From Mesorhizobium sp. LMG 17147 (lineage in GTDB: Bacteria > Pseudomonadota > Alphaproteobacteria > Rhizobiales > Rhizobiaceae): 64,000 nt of DNA. The notes beneath the pieces were generated by a model. That model was given only the letters and a program-made list of their open reading frames with translations. It was not told the DNA's origin and did not search any database. Below are positions 46,013 through 55,682 of this stretch, piece by piece. How positions within the stretch are numbered: position 1 is the first letter of the stretch; every line of letters begins with the position of its first letter. The DNA is taken from NCBI RefSeq assembly GCF_024297145.1, contig NZ_JANCTC010000005.1, positions 62,001-126,000 of the forward strand, given 5' to 3'. Both the position numbers and the translations under genes were made by a program.

Positions 46013-46452
46013 TACCTCAGGTCCTTTCGGATGACGAGCTTCAGCCCGGACCAGATCTCGTTCACGGCGGCGACCTTGACGTCGACGAGGTCGAGTTTCA
46101 GCGCCTCGGCGCGGATAACGTCCTCGGTGACGTCGGTCGGCACTTTCGACGCCTTTTTCGGCCAGGACACCCAGACCATGCCGTCGCGCTTGATCGCCGC
46201 TTCGACATCGGCGAGACGGTCCTCGATCTCTGCACGCTGTCTGGTGAAGGCGTGAACGGCATCGTATTTCAATGCAGCATTTGAAATCTTCGACCAGTCG
46301 GCCAGCCGGTCGACATGGGCGAAATCGACGGCCTCGGCCAGATCGTCGAGTTCAGGCGGCAAGGCGATGAAGGCGGCAATCATCCCGTCCTTCAGGCCGA
46401 GCTTGGCCGGACGGGGCGTGCCGGAATATCCTGCAACCGCCAGCGCCACCAT
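46012..46452 (-). CDS. DUF3052 family protein between sdhA and sdhB
   Basis: Cytoplasmic protein of 146 residues. [18 protein letters not shown] at the N-terminus and [20 protein letters not shown] then [20 protein letters not shown] at the C-terminus are the DUF3052 signature. The ATG shares its A with the sdhA stop (TGATG), and its own stop overlaps the sdhB start. Function unknown. Tight insertion inside a complex II operon suggests a role there or use of the operon's expression. Confidence 0.88.
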   Translation of the reverse strand: MVALAVAGYSGTPRPAKLGLKDGMIAAFIALPPELDDLAEAVDFAHVDRLADWSKISNAALKYDAVHAFTRQRAEIEDRLADVEAAIKRDGMVWVSWPKKASKVPTDVTEDVIRAEALKLDLVDVKVAAVNEIWSGLKLVIRKDLR

Positions 46453-48290
46453 CAATACACCCTGGCCTTCGGCGCAATCTTGGCCGGATTGATGCCGCCG
46501 TCTGCCTCCTTGAGCAGCGTCTCGGTGTGCACCGGCCGGTAGCTGAGCGCCACCTCGCCGGCCTCGTTGAGCCGGGCCAGCGTATGCTTGCGCCAGTTGG
46601 CGTCGTCGCGGGCCGAAAAGTCCTCCCGCGCGTGCGCGCCGCGGCTTTCCTTGCGCGCCTCGGCGCCGTAGACGGTGGTGATGGCGTTGGCCATCAGATT
46701 TTCCAGCTCCAGCGTCTCGACCAGGTCGGAGTTCCAGATCATCGAGCGGTCAAACACCTTGACGTCCTTGAGCTCGCCCCAAAGCTGCGAAATGCGCCTG
46801 CAGCCGCTTTCCAGCGATTCCTGGGTGCGGAACACCGCCGCGTCCTCCTGCATCGCCTTCTGCATTTTTTCGCGCAAAACCGCTGTCGGCGTCGAGCCGT
46901 TGGCGTGACGCAGCCGGTCGAAGCGGTCCATGATCTTTTCGACGGCGGCCTCGTTGGGCGAAGGGATCGCCGATGTCCGGTCGATCACCTGGCCGGCCCG
47001 GATTGCCGCCGCACGGCCGAACACCACCAGGTCGATCAGCGAGTTCGAGCCCAGCCGGTTGGCGCCGTGCACCGAGGCGCAGCCGGCCTCGCCGACCGCC
47101 ATCAGCCCGGGCGACACCTGGTCCGGGTTCAAGGCAGTAGGGTTGAGCACTTCGCCCCAGTAATTGGTCGGCACGCCGCCCATATTGTAATGGACCGTCG
47201 GCAGCACCGGGATCGGCTCCTTGGTCAGGTCGACGCCGGCAAAGATCTTTGCCGATTCCGAAATACCCGGGAGCCTCTCGTGCAGAACGGCCGGGTCGAG
47301 ATGGTCGAGGTGCAGGAAGATATGATCCTTCTTCGGGCCGACGCCGCGGCCCTCCCTGATCTCCAGCGTCATACAGCGCGAGACCACGTCGCGCGAAGCC
47401 AGATCCTTGGCTGACGGCGCGTAGCGTTCCATGAAGCGCTCGCCCTCGGAATTGACGAGATAGCCGCCCTCGCCGCGCGCGCCCTCGGTGATCAGGCAGC
47501 CGGCGCCGTAGATGCCCGTCGGGTGGAACTGCACGAACTCCATGTCCTGCAGCGGCAGCCCTGCGCGTGCGGCCATGCCGCCGCCATCGCCGGTGCAGGT
47601 ATGCGCCGAGGTGGCCGAGAAATAAGCGCGGCCATAGCCGCCGGTCGCCAGCACCACCATTTTCGCCGAAAAGCGGTGGATGGTGCCGTCGTCGAGGTTC
47701 CAGGCGACGACGCCGGTGCAGGTGCCGTCCGGCTCCATGATCAGGTCGAGCGCGAAATACTCGATGAAGAACTGCGCATTGTGCTTCAGCGACTGGCCGT
47801 AGAGCGTGTGCAGCATGGCGTGGCCGGTGCGGTCGGCGGCCGCGCAGGTGCGCTGCACCGGCGGCCCCTCGCCGAAATTCATCATCATGCCGCCGAACGG
47901 CCGCTGGTAGATTTTCCCGTCCTCGGTGCGGCTGAAGGGGACGCCGTAGTGCTCGAGCTCGTAGACTGCCGCCGGCGCTTCGCGCACCATGTATTCCTGC
48001 GCGTCGGTGTCGCCCAGCCAATCCGAGCCTTTGACGGTGTCGAAGAGATGCCACTGCCAGTTGTCGGGACCCATATTGGCGAGCGAGGCGGCAATGCCGC
48101 CCTGCGCCGCGACCGTATGCGAGCGCGTCGGGAACACCTTGGTGATGCAGGCGGTGCGCAGGCCCTGCTCGGCCATGCCGAGCGTGGCCCGCAGGCCGGC
48201 GCCGCCGGCGCCGACGACCACGACGTCGAATTTGTGGTCGACATAGCTATAGGCGGAAGCCGTGTTGGCGTTCTTCGCGTCCTTGGCCAA
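46452..48290 (-). CDS. sdhA: Succinate dehydrogenase flavoprotein subunit
   Basis: Catalytic subunit of complex II, 612 residues, oxidising succinate to fumarate. [20 protein letters not shown] is the dinucleotide fold; the covalent FAD His is in [15 protein letters not shown]; active-site residues lie in [20 protein letters not shown] and [30 protein letters not shown] is the FAD cap. ATG 48290 follows the sdhD stop by three bases. The protein is intact. Confidence 0.97.
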   Translation of the reverse strand: MAKDAKNANTASAYSYVDHKFDVVVVGAGGAGLRATLGMAEQGLRTACITKVFPTRSHTVAAQGGIAASLANMGPDNWQWHLFDTVKGSDWLGDTDAQEYMVREAPAAVYELEHYGVPFSRTEDGKIYQRPFGGMMMNFGEGPPVQRTCAAADRTGHAMLHTLYGQSLKHNAQFFIEYFALDLIMEPDGTCTGVVAWNLDDGTIHRFSAKMVVLATGGYGRAYFSATSAHTCTGDGGGMAARAGLPLQDMEFVQFHPTGIYGAGCLITEGARGEGGYLVNSEGERFMERYAPSAKDLASRDVVSRCMTLEIREGRGVGPKKDHIFLHLDHLDPAVLHERLPGISESAKIFAGVDLTKEPIPVLPTVHYNMGGVPTNYWGEVLNPTALNPDQVSPGLMAVGEAGCASVHGANRLGSNSLIDLVVFGRAAAIRAGQVIDRTSAIPSPNEAAVEKIMDRFDRLRHANGSTPTAVLREKMQKAMQEDAAVFRTQESLESGCRRISQLWGELKDVKVFDRSMIWNSDLVETLELENLMANAITTVYGAEARKESRGAHAREDFSARDDANWRKHTLARLNEAGEVALSYRPVHTETLLKEADGGINPAKIAPKARVY

Positions 48291-48293
48291 AAC

Positions 48294-48689
48294 TCAGCCT
48301 CCAAATGCCAGTTTAAGCAGGGCGAAGACCGAAGCGACGCCGACGATTACGGGAAAGAATGTGTTGAGGGCGAGCAGCGCCAGCCTGGCGCCTTCGCCAT
48401 GCACATAGTCTTCGATGATTGCCTGCATGCCGAGCCGCATGTGGTAGAGCACCGACAGCAGCACCAGCGCCAGCACCAGTGCCACGAATGGATTGGCAAG
48501 TGCGGCGCGCACCTCGATATAGCTGGCGCCGTTGAGTGCGATCAGGAAGCCGACGAAGAACAGGACCAGCGGGATGTTGGAGATCGCCGTCAGCCGCTGG
48601 CGCCAGAAATGGCCGGTGCCCTCGCGGGCGGAACCGAGGCCGCGGACCTTGGCCAGCGGCGTGCGCATGTCGGTGTTTTTGCCGCTCAT
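48294..48689 (-). CDS. sdhD: Succinate dehydrogenase membrane anchor subunit
   Basis: Small membrane anchor of complex II, 131 residues, three helices. [20 protein letters not shown] and [20 protein letters not shown] with the heme-ligand His and quinone-site Asp-Tyr (EDYVHGE) are typical of alphaproteobacterial SdhD. ATG 48689 overlaps the sdhC stop (ATGA). Confidence 0.95.
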   Translation of the reverse strand: MSGKNTDMRTPLAKVRGLGSAREGTGHFWRQRLTAISNIPLVLFFVGFLIALNGASYIEVRAALANPFVALVLALVLLSVLYHMRLGMQAIIEDYVHGEGARLALLALNTFFPVIVGVASVFALLKLAFGG

Positions 48690-49111
48690 GTCACGCTCCC
48701 CCGCGCCATGTAGCCGGCGATCCAGATCAGCAGCGTCAGCGTGACCGAGCCGGCCAGCGTCGCCCAGGCGATCCTCGACGCGGTATGCTTTTCCAGCCCT
48801 GCCCCAGTGTCCCAGATCAGATGGCGCACACCGCCCAGCATGTGGTGCATCAGCGCCCAGCTGTAGCCGAACAGCACCAGCCTTCCCAGCCACGAGCCGA
48901 AGGCCCAGTTGACGGCATTGAAGGTCGCCTCCGAACTCGCCGCCGCCATCAGCCACAGCGCGACCAGCAGCGTGCCGAAATACAGCGCCCCGCCGGTGAT
49001 GCGGTGGACGATCGACATCGTCATGGTGATCGGCGGCCGATAGACGGTCAGGTGCGGCGAAAGCGGCCGTTCACGTCTGGCAAATTCGCGGGTGGCTGGT
49101 GATTTGCTCAT
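48686..49111 (-). CDS. sdhC: Succinate dehydrogenase cytochrome b556 subunit
   Basis: Membrane anchor of 141 residues with three helices. [20 protein letters not shown] and VHRITGG form the family N-terminal motif with the quinone-site Ser and Arg; [19 protein letters not shown] supplies the heme His. ATG 49111 is the first codon consistent with the motif spacing. First gene of the sdhC-sdhD-sdhA-DUF3052-sdhB operon. Confidence 0.95.
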   Translation of the reverse strand: MSKSPATREFARRERPLSPHLTVYRPPITMTMSIVHRITGGALYFGTLLVALWLMAAASSEATFNAVNWAFGSWLGRLVLFGYSWALMHHMLGGVRHLIWDTGAGLEKHTASRIAWATLAGSVTLTLLIWIAGYMARGSVT

Positions 49112-49354
49112 GGCTCCCCCAGTTCGGCGTCTCTGGAGCCTCAGGTGGGAATGCGGCATTGCCGCTTCCGGTTGCGACTTCGGACAGCCGGTTTCTAATG
49201 CTCTTTTTGCACCGCGTCAAAGCCGGAAAACCGTTTCGAAAACGTAATTTAGTCTGATGAAAGCGAGGCTTTCAGCTTCAATCGATTAGGACTGTCGCCT
49301 TGAGCCGGCACAATGTCGCTGCACTGCAAAATATGGCTGCCACAGGGGGGCGGA

Positions 49355-49735
49355 TCAGCGCTTGCAGGCCAGCGGTGAGGCACCGCCCTTCATCACCAGC
49401 GCGTCACGCCCGTCGATCACGATTGCGTCATGCGCCTCGCCGTAACGGCTGGTCTGATTGGCCGGTGAGGCCGGCAGCTCGGCACTGGTGCCGTCCTGGC
49501 CGAGCACGCGCACCGACGTGCCAAGGTTCTCGATGGTCATCACGCTACCGTCGGCGCAGTTGTAAGTAGCAATGCGCGGCTGCGGTGCCGTCGGTTCGCT
49601 GGCGGCGGGAGCAAGCGACACGGAAGCGGCGGCCGTATTGCCAAGCTTGGGCGCGCTGGTCTGCGGCGCGCAGGCGGCGGCCGCCAGTAGCGGCGGAATG
49701 GCCAGCGCCACCCGAAACCTGCGGTGTAATCTCAT
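49355..49735 (-). CDS. MliC-domain lipoprotein
   Basis: Predicted lipoprotein of 126 residues. The signal peptide ends in lipobox LLAAAAC with Cys22 as the lipidated residue. The mature part has a short Ala/Ser/Pro spacer, then the MliC fold: TYNCADGSVMTIENLG, SRYGEAHDAIVIDGRDALVM and a terminal Cys (LACKR) that pairs with the first. MliC proteins inhibit C-type lysozyme in the periplasm. ATG 49735 is chosen over an upstream codon at 49774, since it begins right at the signal peptide. Confidence 0.85.
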   Translation of the reverse strand: MRLHRRFRVALAIPPLLAAAACAPQTSAPKLGNTAAASVSLAPAASEPTAPQPRIATYNCADGSVMTIENLGTSVRVLGQDGTSAELPASPANQTSRYGEAHDAIVIDGRDALVMKGGASPLACKR

Positions 49736-49895
49736 GCTGCTTTCCCCCGCGCATCGAGCCCCCCGGATTTTCATGCTTTTTGAGTCGCGCCCGATGCCGG
49801 CGATCGTGGGAACAAGGCATGGCCGAATGATGGCCGGCGGGCGATCGGGTATTAACCATATTTTGCGAGACCTCGCCCCGGCTGCGGTTGCCCTC

Positions 49896-49920
49896 TTAAC
49901 AAAGGTTAATAAAAGGTTAA
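49896..49920. promoter_or_regulatory. CtrA-like TTAA cluster
   Basis: Three TTAA words occur: 49896-49899, 49906-49909 and 49917-49920. The last two are spaced by seven bases (TTAA-TAAAAGG-TTAA), the CtrA consensus; the first two are spaced by six. The cluster is 32-47 bases before the two possible ATGs of the exported protein. Confidence 0.45.
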
Positions 49921-49951
49921 TTTCTGATTCGAGGAGGCTTGCCTCTCAGCA

Positions 49952-50326
49952 ATGGAGCAGCACGCCATGCATTCGAATTCAGCAGGATCGCGCCTTCCCT
50001 GGTTCCTACTGGCGGCGCTCGCCTTCGGCGTCGTCGCACCGGCATTCGCCGGGGCGCGCCATCATGACCGCGTCTATGCCGATTCCTTCGGCAATCTCGT
50101 CATCGAAAGCGCCGCCGGCTACAAGCGTATCCTCGTTGGCGAGGGCAAGCTGGCCAAGGAGTTGTCCGACTACACCGGCGCCGGCCAGCCCGACGTGATC
50201 TACGAAAACGAATCGGACGATGTCCGCGGCGGCGACTGCTACAGGCCGCCGGTTTTCGTCAAGGGCCGCAGCTATATGTACGGCCTCTCCGACGGCGAAA
50301 TGCCGGAGCTCAGCCCCTGCCGCTGA
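49952..50326 (+). CDS. Exported hypothetical protein
   Basis: Secreted protein of 119-124 residues not assigned to a family. Signal peptide RLPWFLLAALAFGVVAPAFA precedes the mature chain ARHHDRVYADSFGNLVIESA, which contains two cysteines (GGDCYRPP and the final SPCR) that may form a disulfide. Start can be ATG 49952 or ATG 49967; the latter gives a more normal signal peptide. The 3' end overlaps the opposite diguanylate cyclase gene by 17 bases. Confidence 0.7.
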   Translation: MEQHAMHSNSAGSRLPWFLLAALAFGVVAPAFAGARHHDRVYADSFGNLVIESAAGYKRILVGEGKLAKELSDYTGAGQPDVIYENESDDVRGGDCYRPPVFVKGRSYMYGLSDGEMPELSPCR

Positions 50327-51530
50327 CGGCCACGCCGCCCTTGGTTGACGGCGCCGGCAGGGCAACAGCCGGCCCCACCGAGACACGCACGCAATCGCGG
50401 CCGCTGCCCTTCGCCTGATAGAGCGCTTTGTCGGCGCGCCGCAGCAGGTCGGAAAAGCTTTCGCCCGGACCAAGCTCGGCAACGCCGAAGCTGGCGCTGC
50501 AGCGGTGATTCGCGGGCAGGCAGTCGATCGGCGTGGCACCGAAGGCGCTGCGCGTGCCCTCGGCAAAGAGCCGGGCGGCGGCTAGATTGGTCCCCGGCAG
50601 GAAAATAGCGAATTCCTCGCCGCCGATGCGTCCGGCGACATGATGGTCGGCCGCGGCATCGCGGAGAAAACCGGCAAAGGCCTCGATGACCCGATCGCCC
50701 GACGCGTGGCCGTAAGTATCGTTGATGCGCTTGAAATGGTCGAGATCGGCAATGACCAGTGCCGCTGGAACGGCGCGCCGCATGGCATCACGCAGTGCGA
50801 TCTCGGCATGGCGCTCGAAGCCGCCACGGTTGAGCAGCCGCGAAAGCGTGTCGGTTTCCGATTTCGACGTCGCCTCGGCGAGCACGTCGCGGACCAGGAT
50901 AGCCAATGTCACCAGCGCAAGCGCCAGGCCGAACACGGTGCCGACAGACTGCGACACCAACGCATAGCTGGTCTGCGCATAAGATTGCGGGTTGGCGCCC
51001 CAGCCACCAAGCGCATGGGCGATGAAGGGTTTGCTGGTGAATTGCAAGGTGCTGGCCGCCAGGACAGCCATCAGCATATAGTCGAGCCGCTCGCGTCTTT
51101 GCCTGGACGACAGGACGATCGCCAGCCCGGTGAATTGCATGGCCGCATAGGGAAGCTGGTAGGCCGCCATTCGCACAAAGGATTGGCGTGGCAGATCCTG
51201 GACGAAGTAGACCGCGAGGGTGGCGAAGACCAGGAAGAGCAGCATCGGCGGCCAAGGCGGCGAAACGCGGTATTTATGGGCAAGCCCGCCATTGAAGGCG
51301 ATGGTAGCAGCAAGGAAAGCGGCAAAGGCGGGGACAACTACGGGGCGCGCATTGTCGAAGGCAGGAATGCTGAACTCGATCGCGAAATAAGCCATGCCGA
51401 GCACATAGCCGAACGCTAGCCAGCGCGCCGACACCCGGCCGGCGTCATAGACCGCGATCGTCATGAAGGCCGCCGCCAGCAGCCCGGCAACGAACAGGTT
51501 GATCAGCAGGATGAAATTAGCGCTGCCCAT
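50310..51530 (-). CDS. Membrane diguanylate cyclase (GGDEF), copy A
   Basis: Predicted c-di-GMP synthase of 406 residues. The N-terminal half has six or seven membrane helices (ILLINLFVAGLLAAAFM onward); the C-terminal GGDEF domain has DTLSRLLNRGGFERH, ADLDHFKRINDTYGHASGD and an intact active-site GGEEF near residue 328. The allosteric I-site RxxD is replaced by Ala-Asp-His-His, so product inhibition is probably lost. ATG 51530 is preferred to 51566. Copy B lies just upstream. Confidence 0.93.
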   Translation of the reverse strand: MGSANFILLINLFVAGLLAAAFMTIAVYDAGRVSARWLAFGYVLGMAYFAIEFSIPAFDNARPVVVPAFAAFLAATIAFNGGLAHKYRVSPPWPPMLLFLVFATLAVYFVQDLPRQSFVRMAAYQLPYAAMQFTGLAIVLSSRQRRERLDYMLMAVLAASTLQFTSKPFIAHALGGWGANPQSYAQTSYALVSQSVGTVFGLALALVTLAILVRDVLAEATSKSETDTLSRLLNRGGFERHAEIALRDAMRRAVPAALVIADLDHFKRINDTYGHASGDRVIEAFAGFLRDAAADHHVAGRIGGEEFAIFLPGTNLAAARLFAEGTRSAFGATPIDCLPANHRCSASFGVAELGPGESFSDLLRRADKALYQAKGSGRDCVRVSVGPAVALPAPSTKGGVAVSGRG

Positions 51531-51605
51531 GGCGTTTTGGCACTCCCCCGAACAGCAGATCACCAACGCGCGAAAAAGACGTTAATTCGAAGCCGCCGCT
51601 GATGC

Positions 51606-52802
51606 TCAGCCAGCACTGGTCCGATTGGGAAGGACGACCGTTTCAGGCCGCTGATAGGACAGGCACACGCTGTCGCGGCCATTCCTCTTGGCTTTGTAGA
51701 GCGCTTCGTCGGCGCGGCGCATCAGCGGGTCTAGCCCTTCGTCGCTGGTGCGGGCGGCCACGCCGAAGCTCGCGGTAACTCTTGTCTCGGGCGGAAGCCC
51801 GTCGATTCGGCCCGCCGAATAGAGCGTGCGAACGGTTTCGGCATACAGTCTTGCCGCGCCAAGGTCGCTGAGCGGCAGCAGCACGGCGAACTCTTCGCCG
51901 CCGATGCGGCCGGCAACGCCGCGCGTACCTGCAGCCGACAGAAGCTTGGCGGCGAAATCGACGATGACGCGATCGCCGGCCGCGTGGCCATGCTGATCGT
52001 TGAGTGCCTTGAAATGATCGAGATCGGCCAGCACCAGCGTAACCGGCAATCGGGCCGTGGCACAGTGCTGCAGCACCAGCGTGGCGCGCTCCTCGAAGCC
52101 GCGGCGGTTGAGCAGGCCCGACAGCGGGTCTGTCAGGGTTTCGGTCTTCAGGGTCTTCATCACATCGAGCGCGGCGGCGCCGAACAGGCAAAGTGCAATA
52201 AGCAGCGACAGCAATGCATGCGACAGCAGCGCCGTCGTCCAATAGGACGAGGTGTAAAGCCCTTCATAGCTGGTGAACGGCCCATGCGCGATGACGACGG
52301 CAAGGGTCCGCGCCAGGAAGTTCATGCCGGAAAGCAGCGACAGCACAAACAGGACCATTTCTGTCGGGCCGTTGTTGCGCACCGCGCGCAACTCGGCGGC
52401 AACAACCAGGCTGATGCCGCCGAAGCTGAAATTGACGGCAAGGATGCGCCAGGTGAGATCCGGCCGGGCAAAAAGAAACCACGAGAACGCGGCCAGTCCG
52501 CCGCAGGCCAGAATGCCGACCGCCGTGTAAGGCACGCGCCGCCCATAGCGCGCAATGACCGCGCCGGCGAGACAGCAAGCGGCAAAGGTGAAGCACAGGA
52601 TCGAGATGAGCTTGGTGGGCGCCATACCGACAGGCAGCGTGAAATACTGGAGCAGGAAGCCTGCGGCCGAGGCCGAATAGCCCGCCGCCAGCACAGCCAG
52701 ATAGGAACGGTGGCGCTGATAGAACCACAGCACGAGAAATGCCGCTCCGAGCGTGAGGGCGATGCCTGGATTGAGCAGCGCTATGAGCAGGCCGGTGTCC
52801 AA
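51606..52802 (-). CDS. Membrane diguanylate cyclase (GGDEF), copy B
   Basis: Predicted c-di-GMP synthase of 398 residues with an N-terminal set of about six membrane helices and a GGDEF domain: DPLSGLLNRRGFEERATLVL, ADLDHFKALNDQHGHAAGD and GRIGGEEFAVLLP. The I-site position holds Gly-Thr-Arg-Gly, so it is absent. It is a paralogue of copy A with the same layout, 75 bases apart, which suggests tandem duplication. Confidence 0.93.
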   Translation of the reverse strand: MDTGLLIALLNPGIALTLGAAFLVLWFYQRHRSYLAVLAAGYSASAAGFLLQYFTLPVGMAPTKLISILCFTFAACCLAGAVIARYGRRVPYTAVGILACGGLAAFSWFLFARPDLTWRILAVNFSFGGISLVVAAELRAVRNNGPTEMVLFVLSLLSGMNFLARTLAVVIAHGPFTSYEGLYTSSYWTTALLSHALLSLLIALCLFGAAALDVMKTLKTETLTDPLSGLLNRRGFEERATLVLQHCATARLPVTLVLADLDHFKALNDQHGHAAGDRVIVDFAAKLLSAAGTRGVAGRIGGEEFAVLLPLSDLGAARLYAETVRTLYSAGRIDGLPPETRVTASFGVAARTSDEGLDPLMRRADEALYKAKRNGRDSVCLSYQRPETVVLPNRTSAG

Positions 52803-52962
52803 GCGCTGTAATTTCCCCTCGCTTCCCTCCGGAGACGTTAGAGCGGAAGCCCAAACAAGCGGTTAAGCGAAAGCGAATATACGACAGGTGCGTCGACGCA
52901 GCCGCTGGGCGGAACCGCGAACGGCGAGCGGCGTTTCACGACGGCAACCAGGAGACGCTCCG

Positions 52963-53274
52963 ATGGCCGACACGATCATGTTGACCGATCACGATGCAAT
53001 TCGCTCATGGGCGGCGGCGCGCGCCGGCTTTCCGGCGATCGTCGACGTGTCGCCCGAAGCCGGAACGCAGCCCATGCTGAGGCTGGTCTTCGGCCAGCAC
53101 GCCTATCAGGACCAGGATGAGCCCGAACGTCCGGTCAACGCCGGCGGCTATGAACTGGTCGAATGGGATGAATGGTTCGAACTCTTCGACGAGCGCCAAC
53201 TGGCGCTGGTCGTTGCAAAGGACCAACCCGGCCGACGTGAGGGATTTCACGAATTTGTCAGGCGGCCCGGCTGA
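52963..53274 (+). CDS. Small conserved hypothetical protein (often called glucan branching enzyme in error)
   Basis: Cytoplasmic protein of 103 residues. TDHDAIRSWAAARAGFPAIV and ELVEWDEWFELFDERQLALV followed by a short tail match a family of small bacterial proteins frequently mis-annotated as 1,4-alpha-glucan branching enzyme. ATG 52963 has CAGGAGAC upstream. It is too small to contain a GH13 or GH57 fold; the function is unknown. Confidence 0.78.
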   Translation: MADTIMLTDHDAIRSWAAARAGFPAIVDVSPEAGTQPMLRLVFGQHAYQDQDEPERPVNAGGYELVEWDEWFELFDERQLALVVAKDQPGRREGFHEFVRRPG

Positions 53275-53275
53275 A

Positions 53276-53309
53276 GAATGCCCGAACCGCATTGCGGCTC
53301 GGGCACTCT
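53276..53309. terminator. Bidirectional hairpin between a hypothetical gene and leuC
   Basis: GAATGCCCGAACCGCATTGC and GGCTCGGGCACTC form a stem, just after the hypothetical plus-strand gene and downstream of leuC (minus). The T run is weak on both strands, so efficiency is uncertain. Confidence 0.5.
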
Positions 53310-53334
53310 CATATCCGACAGGGCGCGCCCTGCG

Positions 53335-54744
53335 CTATTTCCACTCGCGGATGTCGACGAAATGGCCGGCAATTGCCGCCGCCGCCGCCATTGCCGGCGA
53401 CACCAGATGGGTGCGGCCCTTGAAGCCTTGGCGCCCTTCAAAATTGCGGTTCGAGGTCGAGGCGCAGCGCTCATGCGGCTTCAGCCGGTCGTCGTTCATG
53501 GCAAGGCACATTGAGCAGCCCGGCTCGCGCCAGTCGAAGCCGGCCGCGACAAAGATCTTGTCGAGGCCTTCGGCCTCGGCCTGTTCCTTGACCAGGCCGG
53601 AGCCCGGCACGATCATCGCGCTGACCCGTGGATTGACCTTCTTGCCTTCGATCACCTTGGCGGCGGCGCGCAGATCCTCGATGCGGCCATTGGTACAGGA
53701 GCCGATGAAGACGCGGTCAAGTTCGATATCGGTGATCTTGGTGCCCGGTGTCAGGCCCATATAGTCGAGTGCACGCTGCTTGGACGTGCGCTTGTTCTCG
53801 TCGGTGATGTCGTCCGGGTTCGGCACGATGCCTTGCACCGAGACCACGTCCTCGGGCGAGGAGCCCCAGGAGACGATCGGCGGCAGCTTTGCCGCGTCGA
53901 GCACGACGACTTTGTCGAAATGCGCGCCTTCGTCGGACTGCAGCGTCTTCCAATAGGCGAGCGCGGCATCCCAGGCTTCGCCCTTGGGGGCGCGCGGCTT
54001 GTCCTTGACATAGGCGAAGGTGGTCTCGTCCGGCGCGATCAGGCCGGCGCGCGCGCCGGCTTCGATCGACATGTTGCAGATCGTCATGCGGCCTTCCATC
54101 GACAGCGCACGGATTGCCTCGCCGGCATATTCGATGACATAGCCGGTGCCGCCGGCTGTGCCGATCTCGCCGATGATGGCGAGGATGATGTCCTTGGCGG
54201 TGACGCCTTCCGGCAGTGCGCCGTCGACGCGCACCAGCATGTTCTTGGCCTTGCGCTGGATCAGCGTCTGCGTCGCCAGCACATGCTCGACTTCCGAGGT
54301 GCCGATGCCGTGCGCCAGCGCCCCGAACGCGCCATGCGTCGAGGTATGGCTGTCGCCGCAGACGATGGTCATGCCGGGCAGCGTGAAGCCCTGCTCGGGA
54401 CCGATGATGTGGACGATGCCCTGGCGGATATCCTTCTCGGAATAATATTCGATACCGAAATCCTTGGCGTTTTTGGCCAGCGCCTCGACCTGGATGCGGC
54501 TTTCCTCGTTCTTGATGCCGAACTTTCGCTCCGGCGAGGTCGACACGTTGTGGTCGACGACAGCCAGCGTCTTTTCCGGATGCCGAACCTTGCGGCCGGT
54601 CATGCGCAGGCCTTCGAAAGCCTGCGGGCTGGTGACTTCATGGACGAGGTGGCGGTCGATATAGAGCAGGCAGGTGCCGTCGTCCTGGCGGTCGACGACA
54701 TGGTCGTCGAAAATCTTGTCGTAGAGGGTGCGCGGTGCGCTCAT
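53335..54744 (-). CDS. leuC: 3-isopropylmalate dehydratase large subunit
   Basis: Leucine-pathway aconitase-type enzyme of 469 residues, interconverting 2- and 3-isopropylmalate with LeuD. The 4Fe-4S ligands are Cys in [15 protein letters not shown] and in [34 protein letters not shown] and [20 protein letters not shown] complete the active site. ATG 54744 begins at the conserved [15 protein letters not shown]. leuD is not adjacent. Confidence 0.97.
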   Translation of the reverse strand: MSAPRTLYDKIFDDHVVDRQDDGTCLLYIDRHLVHEVTSPQAFEGLRMTGRKVRHPEKTLAVVDHNVSTSPERKFGIKNEESRIQVEALAKNAKDFGIEYYSEKDIRQGIVHIIGPEQGFTLPGMTIVCGDSHTSTHGAFGALAHGIGTSEVEHVLATQTLIQRKAKNMLVRVDGALPEGVTAKDIILAIIGEIGTAGGTGYVIEYAGEAIRALSMEGRMTICNMSIEAGARAGLIAPDETTFAYVKDKPRAPKGEAWDAALAYWKTLQSDEGAHFDKVVVLDAAKLPPIVSWGSSPEDVVSVQGIVPNPDDITDENKRTSKQRALDYMGLTPGTKITDIELDRVFIGSCTNGRIEDLRAAAKVIEGKKVNPRVSAMIVPGSGLVKEQAEAEGLDKIFVAAGFDWREPGCSMCLAMNDDRLKPHERCASTSNRNFEGRQGFKGRTHLVSPAMAAAAAIAGHFVDIREWK

Positions 54745-54994
54745 GTGCGTAAATCCGTCGATTTAAAAAGGGAAAAGGACGCCGGTCGGCCCCGGCGAAA
54801 CAGCCTGGCGAGTCCGCCCTAGCGAAGTCGGCTGGTCAGCGCCCCGCAGACGCGCGCGGAAAATCGCGACGGCAGGCGTTTCCTGTCCTGCAGCACGAAA
54901 CCTTTATAGGCCGGATCGCCAAAAAGCTCTTCCATGGCGCTGCTCATATCAATGTTTTGGCTTTTCAGCAATCGCGTCTGCCTTCGCAGGCGCT

Positions 54995-55630
54995 TCACAG
55001 CACCTCGAACACGAAGGTCTTCACCAGCGCATTGGGCTCGGCGATCGCGTAGCAGCGGAACCATGGGCTCTCCTCGACCGGCCGCCATTTTTTCGCCTGC
55101 TCCAATTCGCCAAACACGGCCTTGAACCCGCTGCTTTCAAATACCTGGTCACGGACCGTAAAGATGGCGTGGCCGCCCTTCCGGGTGATGCGTACCAGCT
55201 CATGCAGCCCCGACGCCGGCGCGTGGCTGATGGTGAACACGCCGGTCGAGAAAAAGGCGCGGAAATAGCCGTCCGGCCAGGGCAATGGCCCGCCGAGTAT
55301 CGCCTGTTTCAGCTCGCTGTAGGCCTGCCGGCCGCCGGCGATTTTCAGCATGTCCTGCGACAGGTCGAGGCCGGCAATGTCGTGGTAGCCGAGCGCCTTG
55401 AGCGACGGCCCCGACAGGCCGGTGCCGCAGCCGGCGTCGAGCAGCGGTCCTTCGCCCGGCGGCACGTAGCGCGCCACCCAGGCGGTGATCAGGGACGGCA
55501 GGAGATAGCCGAGCGCCGCGGTTTCGCCGTCATAGGTCGCGGCCCATTGCGCATAGGCCTTGGCGAGCGCCTCAGGCGTGTCGGCCGTGTAGACCGCTTC
55601 AAGCGCCGCATTGGCCTTGTCGATGATCAT
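54995..55630 (-). CDS. Class I SAM-dependent methyltransferase, WBSCR27-like
   Basis: Methyltransferase of 211 residues. SAM motif I is GPLLDAGCGTGLSGPSL near residue 62, the adenosine-binding acid is in IAGLDLSQDML, and FSTGVFTISHAP fits motif IV. KAYAQWAATYDGETAALGY is a hallmark of the Williams-Beuren region 27 group. Its substrate is unknown. ATG 55630 has good GGAGGA upstream. Confidence 0.88.
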   Translation of the reverse strand: MIIDKANAALEAVYTADTPEALAKAYAQWAATYDGETAALGYLLPSLITAWVARYVPPGEGPLLDAGCGTGLSGPSLKALGYHDIAGLDLSQDMLKIAGGRQAYSELKQAILGGPLPWPDGYFRAFFSTGVFTISHAPASGLHELVRITRKGGHAIFTVRDQVFESSGFKAVFGELEQAKKWRPVEESPWFRCYAIAEPNALVKTFVFEVL

Positions 55631-55682
55631 GGGTCCTCCCCGGTCGCGTCCGCTCGATGGTAGCGCCGTTTTCGCCTGCCTT

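Noticed and set aside
54819..54946. Possible 42-codon gene between leuC and the methyltransferase, starting MSSAMEELFGD
   Set aside because: No ribosome site, no recognised family, and the frame could be chance; kept out of the features.
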